DNA of 64,000 nt from Pleomorphovibrio marinus (GTDB lineage: Bacteria; Bacteroidota; Bacteroidia; Cytophagales; Cyclobacteriaceae), in assembly GCF_003347495.1 (NCBI RefSeq), contig NZ_QCXY01000003.1, forward strand, positions 248,001 through 312,000, given 5' to 3'. A model generated the notes under the pieces. That model worked only from the letters and a program-made list of their open reading frames with translations. It did not search any database and was not told the DNA's origin. A program made the translations under genes and the position numbers. Each line of letters starts with the position of its first letter. Within the stretch, counting starts at the first letter, position 1. This document shows positions 55,274 through 64,000 of the stretch, piece after piece.

Positions 55274-56278
55274 CTATTTTTTCTTGGTACCCAACGCATC
55301 ACCAATCTTTCCCAACTGTTTCATAAAATCGTCGGAAATGGTTCCATTACGCAAAGGAGGAACATCCCAGGTTACTGCACCGCCTTTTTCATTAACATCC
55401 AGGCTATACTTAATAACTTGTTCAGCGGTAAACCGGGGGTCGCCTTCTCCCCAGGTTTTGCCTAAATAACTTAAAATTTGGATTTGATTTCCATCAATCA
55501 TTCCATCTTCATTGTACTTCCAACGAATGCCACTTGGGTCATTAATTTCGCCTGCTGTATAGTCCTCATAAGGTGTCAAAGACATGACTCTGGGAAAAAC
55601 ACCCGGGTTAAAGGCAACACTACTGTTTGGATTACCGGCACGGGCGGCGGCGGCCATGGAAGCAAAATTTGGAATATCCGGGTGTCTGAAATGTGAATTG
55701 GGTGTATAACAACCATCTATCCACCATCCAGAGACCTTATCGCCCCAACGCGTGGAAAATTCCCTGATAACTTCCTGCCAACGCAGATACATTTCTGCCT
55801 TTCTTGGATCGTCACTATCGTACGCAAATGCTTTTACTTCTTCCGGATTAAAACGAAACTTAGAAGATACGTAGGTAATTAGCTTAATTCCGTATTGATC
55901 CAGAGCTTGATGTAAATCAACTATTAGATCGCGGTTACTACTAATACTGGGCGCTTGCCCCATATAATGCTCATACATTGAATTGGGTGCCATAAAAAAT
56001 CCTCCTACATGTCGAATTGTGATGATGAGGTATCCGGCACCTACATCCGACAATTGCTTTGCAAGCTCTTCACAATCAAAATTATCTATAAGATGATTCC
56101 ATTTATCAATGTTGATTGAGTCCGCATCTAATTTATTTTCCGATGCTAAGATTGCGGCACTGTAATGTAACATAACGCCCCATTTTGCATCTTTCATCCA
56201 TGATGCCCTGTTTTGCGCATTTACTGACAGGGTTATTGAACTAATTAATAATATTGTAATAATTATTGCTTTTCTCAT
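55274..56278 (-). CDS. GH29-like alpha-L-fucosidase family protein, exported
   Basis: 334 residues with a signal peptide (MRKAIIITILLISSITLSVN, AQ). Family GH29 features: KDAKWGVMLHYSAA (KFGIFIHWG in the family), YLIITIRHVGGFFMAP (usual Y..-[LT]-x-KHHDGF, here H-V-G-G) and VSGWWIDGCY with D188 as the nucleophile position. The acid/base region is not obvious. It may cleave fucose or a related deoxy-sugar, or be a changed member. It lies just upstream of the sulfatase at 53786 in the same direction. Confidence 0.75.
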   Translation of the reverse strand: MRKAIIITILLISSITLSVNAQNRASWMKDAKWGVMLHYSAAILASENKLDADSINIDKWNHLIDNFDCEELAKQLSDVGAGYLIITIRHVGGFFMAPNSMYEHYMGQAPSISSNRDLIVDLHQALDQYGIKLITYVSSKFRFNPEEVKAFAYDSDDPRKAEMYLRWQEVIREFSTRWGDKVSGWWIDGCYTPNSHFRHPDIPNFASMAAAARAGNPNSSVAFNPGVFPRVMSLTPYEDYTAGEINDPSGIRWKYNEDGMIDGNQIQILSYLGKTWGEGDPRFTAEQVIKYSLDVNEKGGAVTWDVPPLRNGTISDDFMKQLGKIGDALGTKKK

Positions 56279-56281
56279 CTC

Positions 56282-56440
56282 AATTATATTTTATAAATAA
56301 TAATTTGTTCTTAACAGATGGTTTACCTGAATAAATCAATAACCCGGATTTTGCGGATATCCTGGCGAACCTTGGTGATAGAAGGCCAACCGACATTATT
56401 AAAAACCATGTTGGCTTCTACCTGAAGAATCCTTAATTTG
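56282..56440 (-). pseudogene. Gene tail remnant (SusD-like or sulfatase-like ending)
   Basis: The - strand reads ANMVFNNVGWPSITKVRQDI in one frame and GSPGYPQNPGY followed by a stop in the next. The NPGY end equals that of SusD-type proteins and of the sulfatase at 50495. Too short to name. Confidence 0.35.
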
Positions 56441-56567
56441 TCTAATTCATTCATTTACAGAATCAATGAGCGCTCCTATATTTGACAGTTCCAATAAAAT
56501 TGAGGCCTAGAGGAACAACCTTATCTATTTGGAACTCATCCTTCAAATACTACTACTTTGTAAGGTT

Positions 56568-56830
56568 AGCTTATGGGTCTGATACTGTGGTCAAACATAT
56601 TTTGCTTGCCCATCAGCCCATGGTATCCCACGGCCAGGCCATGGTTGAAAGTGAAAATAATAGGTGTTGTCCCTTTTCCCCGTTGCCCCCAGGCTATCCA
56701 AAATTTTACCGATCTGTGCATCCATATGGCTGATGATGGCATAGTACTCCTGGATGTTTTTCCGTACCTCATAGGCCGTTCTTGGAAAGGGATCCAAGGC
56801 CTCATCCCTTTTTGGTTGACTCATAAAGTT
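56568..56830 (-). pseudogene. Sulfatase middle fragment, frameshifted
   Basis: NIQEYYAIISHMDAQIGKIL and DSLGATGKRDNT lead, after a frame change near 56660, to TPIIFTFNHGLAVGYHGLMG and KQNMFDHSIRPIS. Both match the intact sulfatase at 50495 (HIADYYAMVSHDDRQIGRIL, IVFASDNGLAVGKHGLMGK). The catalytic site and ends are missing. Confidence 0.85.
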
Positions 56831-56908
56831 CGAATTTAAGGGATGGCTAAGTTGGTAGTTTATTAGCCATCCCTTGTTAATATAAATAAAAATTTTAATC
56901 ACGATGCC

Positions 56909-58654
56909 CTAAAACCCCGGATTTTGGACCAAATTAGGATTCTCAGCCAAACGATTCAAACCAAAAGGCAGGTAATACCTTCTCGGTTCAAATACCCTTT
57001 CTAGGTTTTCGGCATTATTTAGGGTAATGGCATACTTATCTTCATCCAAATGGTAACTGTACACCATGCCGGCAGTCCTCACTGAAAGCACCTCGTGGGC
57101 AATTCTCCATCTCACCAGATCATAGTACCTATGGTCTTCAAAACAAAGCTCTACCTGCCTTTCATTTCTAATTTTTTCTTCATCAAGTTGAGTATGAAGC
57201 GGCATTCCGACCCTTTCTCTTATTTGGTTGATGGCATCCAATGATTCTCCAGCCCTGTTTAAATAATAGGCCGCCTCAGCGTAGTTCAACAATGTCTCCG
57301 CATAACGAAATATTACGTAATCCTGACCTGAATTGGCTGCCTGAGGCAAGGTATTGGAATCATCCACTCTTTTTCTCAATTGAAAACCGGACCTTATCCT
57401 GTTTCTCTGGGGGGCAGCTCCTGGAAAGATTTCTCCGTTTAGAGTTTGGAAATTTTGGGCTTCCTGAGTTGAAACCCTCCTTTCTCCATTTTCAAAATAT
57501 ACCGTATTGGAATGAAAGAAAACCTTTCTCCCTTGAAATTCGGTTTCAGGATAAAATACAGATGCCCTAAATCTAGGATCCCTATTGCCAAAGAAATCAT
57601 CAATATCCCATAGGTTTTGGTTGGTAAATTGAGACCGTTCAATTTTCCCTGACCTACCATCTGTGAAGTCAAATAGTTCTACAAAATCGTACATCACCGT
57701 CCAATTGGAATTCCAAGTCGCATTGAATCCAGCTGGAAAAGCCATGAAATCCCAATCATGCCCTTTGATAAACGGTTCAAAAATTTCCGCAAAAATAATT
57801 TCATCATTACCTTCGTCAAGAAAAATGTTTCTATAGTTCTGAACCCTATCGGGGTTTTGGTCATAAAGCTGGAATAAACCTGAATCTATTATTTCTTTCG
57901 ATGCATTATAGGACCGCTCAAAAAACTCATTTTGGCGGCTGGATGGTATTCCAACTACCCCATCTAGCTCCACACTTCCATTTCTGGCAATACTTGCGGC
58001 ATAGAGCATGGCCCTACTTTGCAGCATCAATACTGCATACCTATCTGCACGACCGTTGGCACCTGTTTTATTTTCGGAATAATCGTTTAGGATATCTTCA
58101 AGTTCATTGAAAATATAATCATAAACATCTTCTTCCTTGTCCCTGGAAACCCTCAAATTTTCAATGGGTTCATTGATATCCTGCACACGCAGGACCAATG
58201 GAACTCCACCAAAAGTTTTCACCATTTCAAAATAGGCAAAGGCCCTGAGAAATCTGACTTCTGCTTTTTTCATGGTGATGTATTCTTGAGAAAATGTAGT
58301 ACTGGATTCAATTTCCTCCAAAAGAAAATTCATGTCCCGAATTGGCGTATACAACCATCTATCCAGGTTTCCTGGACCGGTTTCTGCAATATATTGCCTT
58401 GTAGCTACACCGTTTGCCGGCTGCCAATTGCCAAAACCAGTGTATTCTGCACCAGCTGCACCTCTGATACCCATAAAAACATCTGTACTCGTTTGGAAAT
58501 TGAGCCGCTCATATAAATCCGCAATATACGCTTCGGTTAGGTTTTGATCCTCAAAAACCAAGTTCTCTGAAATAAAATCAGGTTGCTTATCTAAATTGTC
58601 AAAACAACTGGAGGCTATCAATATAAATATTAGAATATATATGTACTTTTTCAT
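56909..58654 (-). CDS. susD: SusD/RagB family glycan-binding outer-membrane lipoprotein
   Basis: 581 residues with MKKYIYILIFILIASSC, a lipoprotein signal. TPR-like helices carry the family features: EVRFLRAFAYFEMVKTFGGV near 135-155, MLQSRAMLYAASIARNG, and the C-terminal FRYAETLLNYAEAAYYLNRA, RNERQVELCFEDHRYYDLVR and the end LPFGLNRLAENPNLVQNPGF. SusD captures glycans and hands them to SusC. It is 24 bases after the susC stop in the same operon. Substrate not predictable from this alone; the sulfatases suggest a sulfated one. Confidence 0.93.
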   Translation of the reverse strand: MKKYIYILIFILIASSCFDNLDKQPDFISENLVFEDQNLTEAYIADLYERLNFQTSTDVFMGIRGAAGAEYTGFGNWQPANGVATRQYIAETGPGNLDRWLYTPIRDMNFLLEEIESSTTFSQEYITMKKAEVRFLRAFAYFEMVKTFGGVPLVLRVQDINEPIENLRVSRDKEEDVYDYIFNELEDILNDYSENKTGANGRADRYAVLMLQSRAMLYAASIARNGSVELDGVVGIPSSRQNEFFERSYNASKEIIDSGLFQLYDQNPDRVQNYRNIFLDEGNDEIIFAEIFEPFIKGHDWDFMAFPAGFNATWNSNWTVMYDFVELFDFTDGRSGKIERSQFTNQNLWDIDDFFGNRDPRFRASVFYPETEFQGRKVFFHSNTVYFENGERRVSTQEAQNFQTLNGEIFPGAAPQRNRIRSGFQLRKRVDDSNTLPQAANSGQDYVIFRYAETLLNYAEAAYYLNRAGESLDAINQIRERVGMPLHTQLDEEKIRNERQVELCFEDHRYYDLVRWRIAHEVLSVRTAGMVYSYHLDEDKYAITLNNAENLERVFEPRRYYLPFGLNRLAENPNLVQNPGF

Positions 58655-58678
58655 GTTGTTTTTTTTCAGTGTTGTAAT

Positions 58679-61600
58679 TTAAATACCTAACATGATACCT
58701 AGCGTATAGGATCTTAGCAGAGGAAGTCCGAAACCTCCTACGTTTGAGGATTGCTCAGGATCAAGAATACCATTGAATATCCCTAATCTGGAAAATGTCA
58801 TCAGGTTCTCACCTGCCACATAAAACCGGATACTTCGGGTCCAAACTTTTTGGGCAACAACCTGGGGTACATTATAAGATAGTTGCGCTGTTCTTAGTCT
58901 CAAATAAGTTCCGTCCTTTAACCAAAAGTCAGAATTCACATCGTTCCAAGGTCTTCGGCCATCATAATCAAAGGCTGGAAGTTGTGCATTTGGATTATTG
59001 CCTACCCCAGGATTGTTGGGGTCCTGGGTCCAACTGTATTTAGTATGGATGGCCATAGGTACAATTTCATTGTCGAAAGGACTTCTATACATTCCAGTCA
59101 CATTGATGTTGAATCGGCTTGCTCCCTGCCAAACAGTAGTCAAAGCGAAATTATTATAGTTTAAATTTAAGTTGAGCCCAAAGTTGATTTCGGGAAACCC
59201 ACTATAACCGATCTGCTGTAAATCAAACCTGTCAATTACGCCATCAGGTACGCCATCTGGACCACTTACGTCCAAATACCTGATATCCCCGACTCTAGGA
59301 GTACCGTTAATGGTGACCACATCGTGATTGGCTATCCAGGTTTCCACTTCTTCCTGAGAGTTGAAGATGCCATCGGTACGGTAGCCAAACCAACGATTGA
59401 CCCATTGATTGGAATTTCTGTCTATCCTTACCTGATTGGGGTCGTCAAAGTCTATATTTTCCTGGAATTTTTCATATCGCTGTCTGGCATAGGTAAAGTT
59501 TCCACTCACATCCAATTTTACCTTACCTATATTAGTTTGATAACCGACCAAAAACTCAAACCCTCTATCACTTCTTGAATCGAGGTTGAATAAAGGAAGA
59601 TTGGCCCCGAAGGTGGATGGCAGTCCTTCTAAAGGCTGTCGTAACAACCCGTCCCTATACCTGTAGAAAACATCCACATTACCGTACAATTTACCTTGAA
59701 ACAAACCAAAATCCATACCTGCATTATACATAGTGGTTTCTTCCCAAGTAATAAATGGATTGGCCAGGCCTGTGGTTCTAATTTGAGTAGTTGGATTTGC
59801 ACGATCCAGGTAGTAAACCTGAGCCAATTCAGAAAATCCGCTTAAATACTGAAAAGCGGTATTTCCGACATTGGCATCTATACCCGTCTGTGTGTAGCTA
59901 AGCCTTATTTTCATTTCATCAACGGTGTTGCTGTTCCTTAGAAATTCTTCATTGTGAATTTTCCATCCCGCAGAAACTGAGGGGAAAAATCCCCACCTTA
60001 CTTCCGGGTCAAATTTCGAACTACCGTCTGCCCTAAAGGTACCCTCTAAAAGAAACCTGTTGTCAAACTCATAATTCAGTCGGCCTGCATAACTCGACCT
60101 ACCATAACCAACCATAACACCAGTTCCACCTGTTGTGGTAAGTGCATCATCCCCCGCAGACAATTGAGGGATACTGGGAGACAACAGGTTCCTTCTCAAC
60201 GCAGAGGTGATATTTATTACATTATCTTCCATTTCATAAAAAACCAATCCGCCTACCTTATGCTTTTCAAATTGTCTTTGGTAATCCATAAAAAAGCGGG
60301 AAAGTACCCTTCTATTTGGGTCATTCTCATTTCCTCCAATTCTTTTTGAAAATTGATTAACGGACCTATTCCCTCGTAAAATATATTCTTCATTGATTGG
60401 GTTATATTCAAACACTTCAAATGGTTTGGCTAAAGTTTCATTGTAAATATTTCTCATCCTTACATTGAATCTAAAACCCATATTCAGCCCCTCTATATTT
60501 GGGACATCGTAATCGAGTTGAAGTGCTGCCGCTATCGTTTCCAACTTGGTGTAATTGAATCCTGAAAAATCCTTTCTTGTACCACCTACAGGGTTTCTTT
60601 CTGTAAATCCAGAATATGGAACCCTGGATGGATCAGGTAATTCTGTGGGAAAAAACGGTTCTGCAGTCTGGAGGTTTCTCCAGATTGTAGCTGGATCAAA
60701 TTCGGCATAATCCCTTTCTTCTTCTATGTAAGAGGTCATTAAAGACAAATTAATCCGTTTCCCTATTTTAGCGTCTAGGTTATTTGTAATGTTTATTTTT
60801 CTATAATCATAATCTCCATCAAAAAGGCCGTTTTGTGTCAAATATCCAACCGAGGAGTAAAATCTCACGTTTTCATTTCCTCCACTGGCATTGATGTTAT
60901 TCGAATTAATCCGGCCACCACCGTCCCTAAGCAATGCACTTATCCAGTCATGGCTTTGCAGCTCTCCACTTTGGTATTGGTAAAGTCTTTCCTCTGTAAA
61001 TTCTCCATAATTAATGTCCTGCCCAGGATTGTTAGGGTCATATTGTCCGTTGAGATGACCTGCTCTAGCCATTTGGATATATCCCGCAGCATCAGCATGC
61101 CGAGGAAATAAGGTTGGGTTTTGGACCCCAGCATAGGAATGAACGTTTAATTGTACCGCTCCCTCTTTTCCTTTTTTGGTGGTGATCAAAATCACCCCAT
61201 TACCAGCTCTTGCTCCATAGATAGCTGCTGAGGCATCCTTCAATACGGAAATAGATTCGATATCATTTGGATCAATTCTGTCCAAAAATGATTCAACACC
61301 GTCAACAATCACCAGTGCGTTGCCGAACCCCCTGATCCTTAAATCAGCATTATCGTTACCTGGTAGTCCCGGTGTTTGCATGGATAAAACTCCAGGCACA
61401 CGCCCTGCAAATAGGTTCTTCACATTGGTGACAGGAACAGTAACCACATCCTCAGTTTTCAGCGTAGCGATTGAACCTGTAATATCTGACCGCTGTTGCG
61501 TACCATAACCGATTACTACCACCTCATCCAACGACGACTGATCTTCCTTCAACACCACATTAATGGTGGATAGATTTGATACCGTAACCCGCTGGGCCGT

Positions 61601-62137
61601 ATAGCCAATGAAAGAAATCCGCAATACAGCACCCTCCTCTGCCTCTAAAGAATACCTGCCATCGATATCTGTTACAGTCCCTAAGTTGGTTCCCTCAATT
61701 ATTACCGTTACCCCCGGCATAGGCTCCCCATTCTCATCCGTTACCGTCCCTGTGATTTCAATATTGGTGTCTACCACTTCAATGACTTCATCGGTATAGG
61801 TGACCGGTTTACTTACTGTAATGTTGTTGTTGACTTGCTTGAACTTGAGCTTGTTTTCCCTGGCAATGGCTACCAGTATATCCTCTACGGATAAGGTCTG
61901 CCTTTCCAGATTGAATTTCTGACTTAGAAAGGCATCTTTTTTGTCATACACGAACGTGAAAGGTGATTTTCGCTCAAGGACTCTGAAGGTTTCAATTAGG
62001 GTCTTGTCCTGAATCTCTACCTGAATCACCACATCCTGTATGCTTTTTACACGCTGTGCATGGGTTTCCGTTGCCCACAGCATATTGATAAACAGCAACT
62101 GGAAAACAAAGCCAATAAAGGTATAGGTTACCCCCAT
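58679..62137 (-). CDS. susC: SusC/RagA TonB-dependent transporter with STN domain
   Basis: 1152 residues. Domains in order: signal (TYTFIGFVFQLLFINMLWAT), an STN domain (about 35-115, KSIQDVVIQVEIQDKTLIET), a CarboxypepD_reg-like repeat (ITGTVTDENGEPMPGVTVII), a plug (DEVVVIGYGTQQRSDITGSI) and the beta-barrel. The STN domain points to signalling through FecR to the sigma factor. The usual start MKKRVLKPILMGVTYTFIG would need an ATG at 62168, which is out of frame by one base in an 8-A run (62158-62165); the in-frame ATG is 62137. See findings. Confidence 0.93.
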   Translation of the reverse strand: MGVTYTFIGFVFQLLFINMLWATETHAQRVKSIQDVVIQVEIQDKTLIETFRVLERKSPFTFVYDKKDAFLSQKFNLERQTLSVEDILVAIARENKLKFKQVNNNITVSKPVTYTDEVIEVVDTNIEITGTVTDENGEPMPGVTVIIEGTNLGTVTDIDGRYSLEAEEGAVLRISFIGYTAQRVTVSNLSTINVVLKEDQSSLDEVVVIGYGTQQRSDITGSIATLKTEDVVTVPVTNVKNLFAGRVPGVLSMQTPGLPGNDNADLRIRGFGNALVIVDGVESFLDRIDPNDIESISVLKDASAAIYGARAGNGVILITTKKGKEGAVQLNVHSYAGVQNPTLFPRHADAAGYIQMARAGHLNGQYDPNNPGQDINYGEFTEERLYQYQSGELQSHDWISALLRDGGGRINSNNINASGGNENVRFYSSVGYLTQNGLFDGDYDYRKINITNNLDAKIGKRINLSLMTSYIEEERDYAEFDPATIWRNLQTAEPFFPTELPDPSRVPYSGFTERNPVGGTRKDFSGFNYTKLETIAAALQLDYDVPNIEGLNMGFRFNVRMRNIYNETLAKPFEVFEYNPINEEYILRGNRSVNQFSKRIGGNENDPNRRVLSRFFMDYQRQFEKHKVGGLVFYEMEDNVINITSALRRNLLSPSIPQLSAGDDALTTTGGTGVMVGYGRSSYAGRLNYEFDNRFLLEGTFRADGSSKFDPEVRWGFFPSVSAGWKIHNEEFLRNSNTVDEMKIRLSYTQTGIDANVGNTAFQYLSGFSELAQVYYLDRANPTTQIRTTGLANPFITWEETTMYNAGMDFGLFQGKLYGNVDVFYRYRDGLLRQPLEGLPSTFGANLPLFNLDSRSDRGFEFLVGYQTNIGKVKLDVSGNFTYARQRYEKFQENIDFDDPNQVRIDRNSNQWVNRWFGYRTDGIFNSQEEVETWIANHDVVTINGTPRVGDIRYLDVSGPDGVPDGVIDRFDLQQIGYSGFPEINFGLNLNLNYNNFALTTVWQGASRFNINVTGMYRSPFDNEIVPMAIHTKYSWTQDPNNPGVGNNPNAQLPAFDYDGRRPWNDVNSDFWLKDGTYLRLRTAQLSYNVPQVVAQKVWTRSIRFYVAGENLMTFSRLGIFNGILDPEQSSNVGGFGLPLLRSYTLGIMLGI

Positions 62138-62212
62138 AAGTATTGGTTTAAGTACTCTTTTTTTTCATAATTTTAAAGGTTTATTGTTTTAACACGCAAT
62201 ACAACTGATCAC

Positions 62213-62249
62213 CACCGTATTGATTGGCAGATCAATACGGTGTTTTTTT
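62213..62249. terminator. Strong hairpin between fecR and susC
   Basis: CACCGTATTGAT and its exact reverse complement flank TGGCAG, followed on the + strand by seven T. It lies 29 bases after the fecR stop (read on the - strand) and upstream of susC. On the - strand it lacks a T-run, so it may attenuate or protect rather than end transcription. Confidence 0.75.
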
Positions 62250-62270
62250 GTTTTATATAGGCAGTGAATT

Positions 62271-63299
62271 TTAGTTAAACATAATGGTCAATTCTTTATC
62301 CTTTAAGGAATACCTGAATCCCTTGTTGTAGGAAACGGCATCCATAACATTGGTCAGCAGCTCATTTTCGAAACTTGCACGGATATTCCACCCCTTTGGA
62401 GGAGTACCTTTTACTTGAACCTGTACGCCATACCAGCGTTTTATTTCCCTTACGAAATCCTCAAAGTTCCTCCCGTCAAAAACAAGGTTGCCGTTTTTCC
62501 ATCCCGTGGTTTTGCGAAACAGTTCAGGATTGTCATGCTTGGAAAATTCATGGTAGTCATTTTTTTCTTTGGAATAGACAAGGCCAGTTCCTGGTTCAAG
62601 GATCAAATTGTCCTCCAGCTTGGAGTTGGAAACCTTTACCGAACCATCCACTAGGGTAACCTTCAGGTCTTTTTCGGCTTCAAAGGCACTGATGTTAAAT
62701 GAAGTCCCTAAAACTGTAACCGTAAGCGACTCGAAGTCCACCACAAATGGCCTTAGGCTGTCTCTTACTACTTCGAAATAAGCCTCTCCCTCCAATTTGA
62801 TAGCTCGGAGTGAATCGGAAAAATGCTCATGGTAACTGATTCGACTATCGGAATTCAACCATACTTTGGAGCCATCAGGAAGCTGTATCAAAGACTTCTG
62901 GCCAGTGGGGTTGGATTTAGTGAACAACCTTACCTCCGGTATTTCATCCTCACTAACCTCCTCCTCTTGGAAATAAAGGGAATAGATTGGGAATAGCATG
63001 ATGGCTACCACTACAGCCATCCGAAACCAACTCCGGCGATATAGGGGAATGACGGGTATTTTCTTAGGTGAATGCTTGTCGGACAAAAAGGCTCTCCATA
63101 TTTTCTTTTTATACTCCTCATGGCCAATAAGCTTTGAATCCTGAATACGTTCCTCCCAAATCCCTTTCAATTTTTGAAATTGGAATGCATTGTTTTTGGA
63201 CTCATTGACCCAATAGTTCACAAACTCCCTTTCCTCTTCTGAGGCGGTTCCGTTCAAAACCTTTAATATCTTTCCGTCTATATCTCTAAATTCATCCAT
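62271..63299 (-). CDS. FecR family anti-sigma factor
   Basis: 343 residues from MDEFRDIDGKILKVLNGTAS; a start 10 codons upstream is possible. The N-terminal helical anti-sigma domain (1-70) precedes one TM segment (about 96-113, SWFRMAVVVAIMLFPIYSLY). The periplasmic part has the FecR motif ITVSLIQLPDGSKVWLNSDS-type (seen as KSLIQLPDGSKVWLNSDSRI), IKLEGEAYFEVVRDSLRPFV, LVDGSVKV, and a C-terminal DUF4974-type repeat. It holds the sigma factor until the STN domain of SusC signals import. It follows the sigma gene in the same direction. Confidence 0.93.
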   Translation of the reverse strand: MDEFRDIDGKILKVLNGTASEEEREFVNYWVNESKNNAFQFQKLKGIWEERIQDSKLIGHEEYKKKIWRAFLSDKHSPKKIPVIPLYRRSWFRMAVVVAIMLFPIYSLYFQEEEVSEDEIPEVRLFTKSNPTGQKSLIQLPDGSKVWLNSDSRISYHEHFSDSLRAIKLEGEAYFEVVRDSLRPFVVDFESLTVTVLGTSFNISAFEAEKDLKVTLVDGSVKVSNSKLEDNLILEPGTGLVYSKEKNDYHEFSKHDNPELFRKTTGWKNGNLVFDGRNFEDFVREIKRWYGVQVQVKGTPPKGWNIRASFENELLTNVMDAVSYNKGFRYSLKDKELTIMFN

Positions 63300-63556
63300 T
63301 AATTTTACAGACTTTACCCTTAAAGACATTGATTTTGGAAAAAACCCGTAACCGAGAATTAAATTTTACTGAAAAAAGTTAACCAATAATTTAAAATCCA
63401 GATTGGTTCATCGATGTATAAAAAACATAATTTGGAATAGTAGGGTCTTTAGGTTTCCATAAAGTATAAAAATGCTTAATTCATTAACAAGATGGAATAT
63501 AACTTTGAAGAATGTTTTTGATTTAAATTTTTCAGCATTCAAAAATTGTAAGACAT

Positions 63557-64000
63557 TTAAAGTAGAATGGATAAAAAACGTTGCCTGGAAAGAGGAATTA
63601 CTCCTTTATTTTCATTGTAATAATGACTAAGGGCTTTCCTTAAATCCTTAATGGCCAATTTCAGGTGGACTTCAACGGTACGTTCAGAAATTTCAAGGAT
63701 TTCTCCCACCTCTTTGTAAGACATATTTTCATCCTTAACCATTCTAAAAACCAACCCTCTTTTGGGAGGCAACCGTTCTATGACATGATTAAGTAATTTC
63801 CCCAAGTCATGGTTGATCATGTTTTTCTCCGGGTCATTATTGTCGGGGGAAAGATAATCCTGAACATCATCAATGAGTATATTACCAGCAAACTTACTCT
63901 TATTACTTTTAAGGTAGTTTAGGGCTTCATACTTCACCATCTTAAACAAATAACCCTCAAAATGCTGTATGCTAAGCAGTGTCTCACGCTTACGAAGCAA
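63557..64000 (-). CDS. ECF RNA polymerase sigma factor (cut by window end)
   Basis: 147 visible residues; the open frame continues past the window, so the true start is outside. Region 2 is partly visible as HFEGYLFKMVKYEALNYLKS and region 4 as LPPKRGLVFRMVKDENMSYK with EVGEILEISERTVEVHLKLA, a helix-turn-helix for the -35 element. It is of the FecI-like Bacteroidetes ECF type. It precedes fecR (about 230 bp apart) and susC in the same direction, which is the standard layout for substrate-induced control of a utilization locus. Confidence 0.93.
   Translation of the reverse strand: MLRKRETLLSIQHFEGYLFKMVKYEALNYLKSNKSKFAGNILIDDVQDYLSPDNNDPEKNMINHDLGKLLNHVIERLPPKRGLVFRMVKDENMSYKEVGEILEISERTVEVHLKLAIKDLRKALSHYYNENKGVIPLSRQRFLSILL

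Noticed and set aside
1-64000. Insertion sequences, tRNA, rRNA or prophage genes
   Set aside because: None with recognisable transposase, integrase or RNA structure was found.

Overview
The window looks like chromosome of a marine-type Bacteroidetes bacterium, probably Cytophagales and close to Cyclobacteriaceae. This rests on the SusC/SusD pair with an ECF sigma/FecR regulator, the many secreted sulfatases and sugar TIM-barrel proteins, TAnnTTTG-like promoter boxes and the short palindromic repeats. No rRNA or tRNA gene was seen.

1-13112 is a CRISPR-Cas locus on the + strand. The left part (1-7599, AT-rich) is a type III-A interference operon: cas6 (cut by the window edge), cas10/csm1 with HD and GGDD motifs, csm2, csm3, csm4, csm5 and csm6. 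Four bases after csm6 the base composition jumps to GC-rich. A second gene set then runs to 13112: a RecD/Dda-like helicase, cas1, a primase-polymerase-like protein of the VirE_N/BT4734 type, cas2 with an N-terminal extension, and a 500-residue alpha-solenoid protein with an OB/cold-shock-like C-terminus. I read this as an adaptation module in which a helicase and a primase-polymerase work with Cas1-Cas2. It is the most interesting system in the window. A 50-repeat CRISPR array (13316-16916) follows. Its degenerate last repeat was copied together with trailer DNA into a 161-bp tandem repeat (to about 17345).

17734-36870 is mostly ordinary chromosome: a phosphopantetheinyl transferase, an SDR dehydrogenase, two ferritin-like proteins, a remnant of another SDR gene, sugar isomerase/epimerase-like proteins, a soluble sugar dehydrogenase, an S9 peptidase, an ABC ATPase with a fused ABC permease/M1 aminopeptidase, a bicupin, an amidohydrolase and an exostosin-like glycosyltransferase.

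36956-46092 is rich in broken genes: isomerase, FAD oxidoreductase, sulfatase, Gfo/Idh/MocA and AbiEii-type remnants lie between intact FAD oxidoreductase, VOC, isomerase and pyruvyltransferase-like genes. A small nucleotidyltransferase pair and a Uma2-type nuclease follow.

47633-64000 (- strand) is a polysaccharide utilization locus for a sulfated glycan. Reading along the - strand it has an ECF sigma factor (cut by the window edge), FecR, SusC with an STN domain, SusD, a GH29-like protein, two sulfatases, a GH43-like lipoprotein, an FAD oxidoreductase and an FMN-binding-like lipoprotein or exported protein. Several dead sulfatase fragments and a 54-bp dispersed repeat lie between them. The natural start of susC appears to be out of frame by one base in an 8-A run. 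Likely logic: SusC/SusD import the glycan, sulfatases and glycosidases trim it, the STN-FecR-sigma relay senses uptake, and oxidoreductases plus TIM-barrel isomerases process the released sugars.
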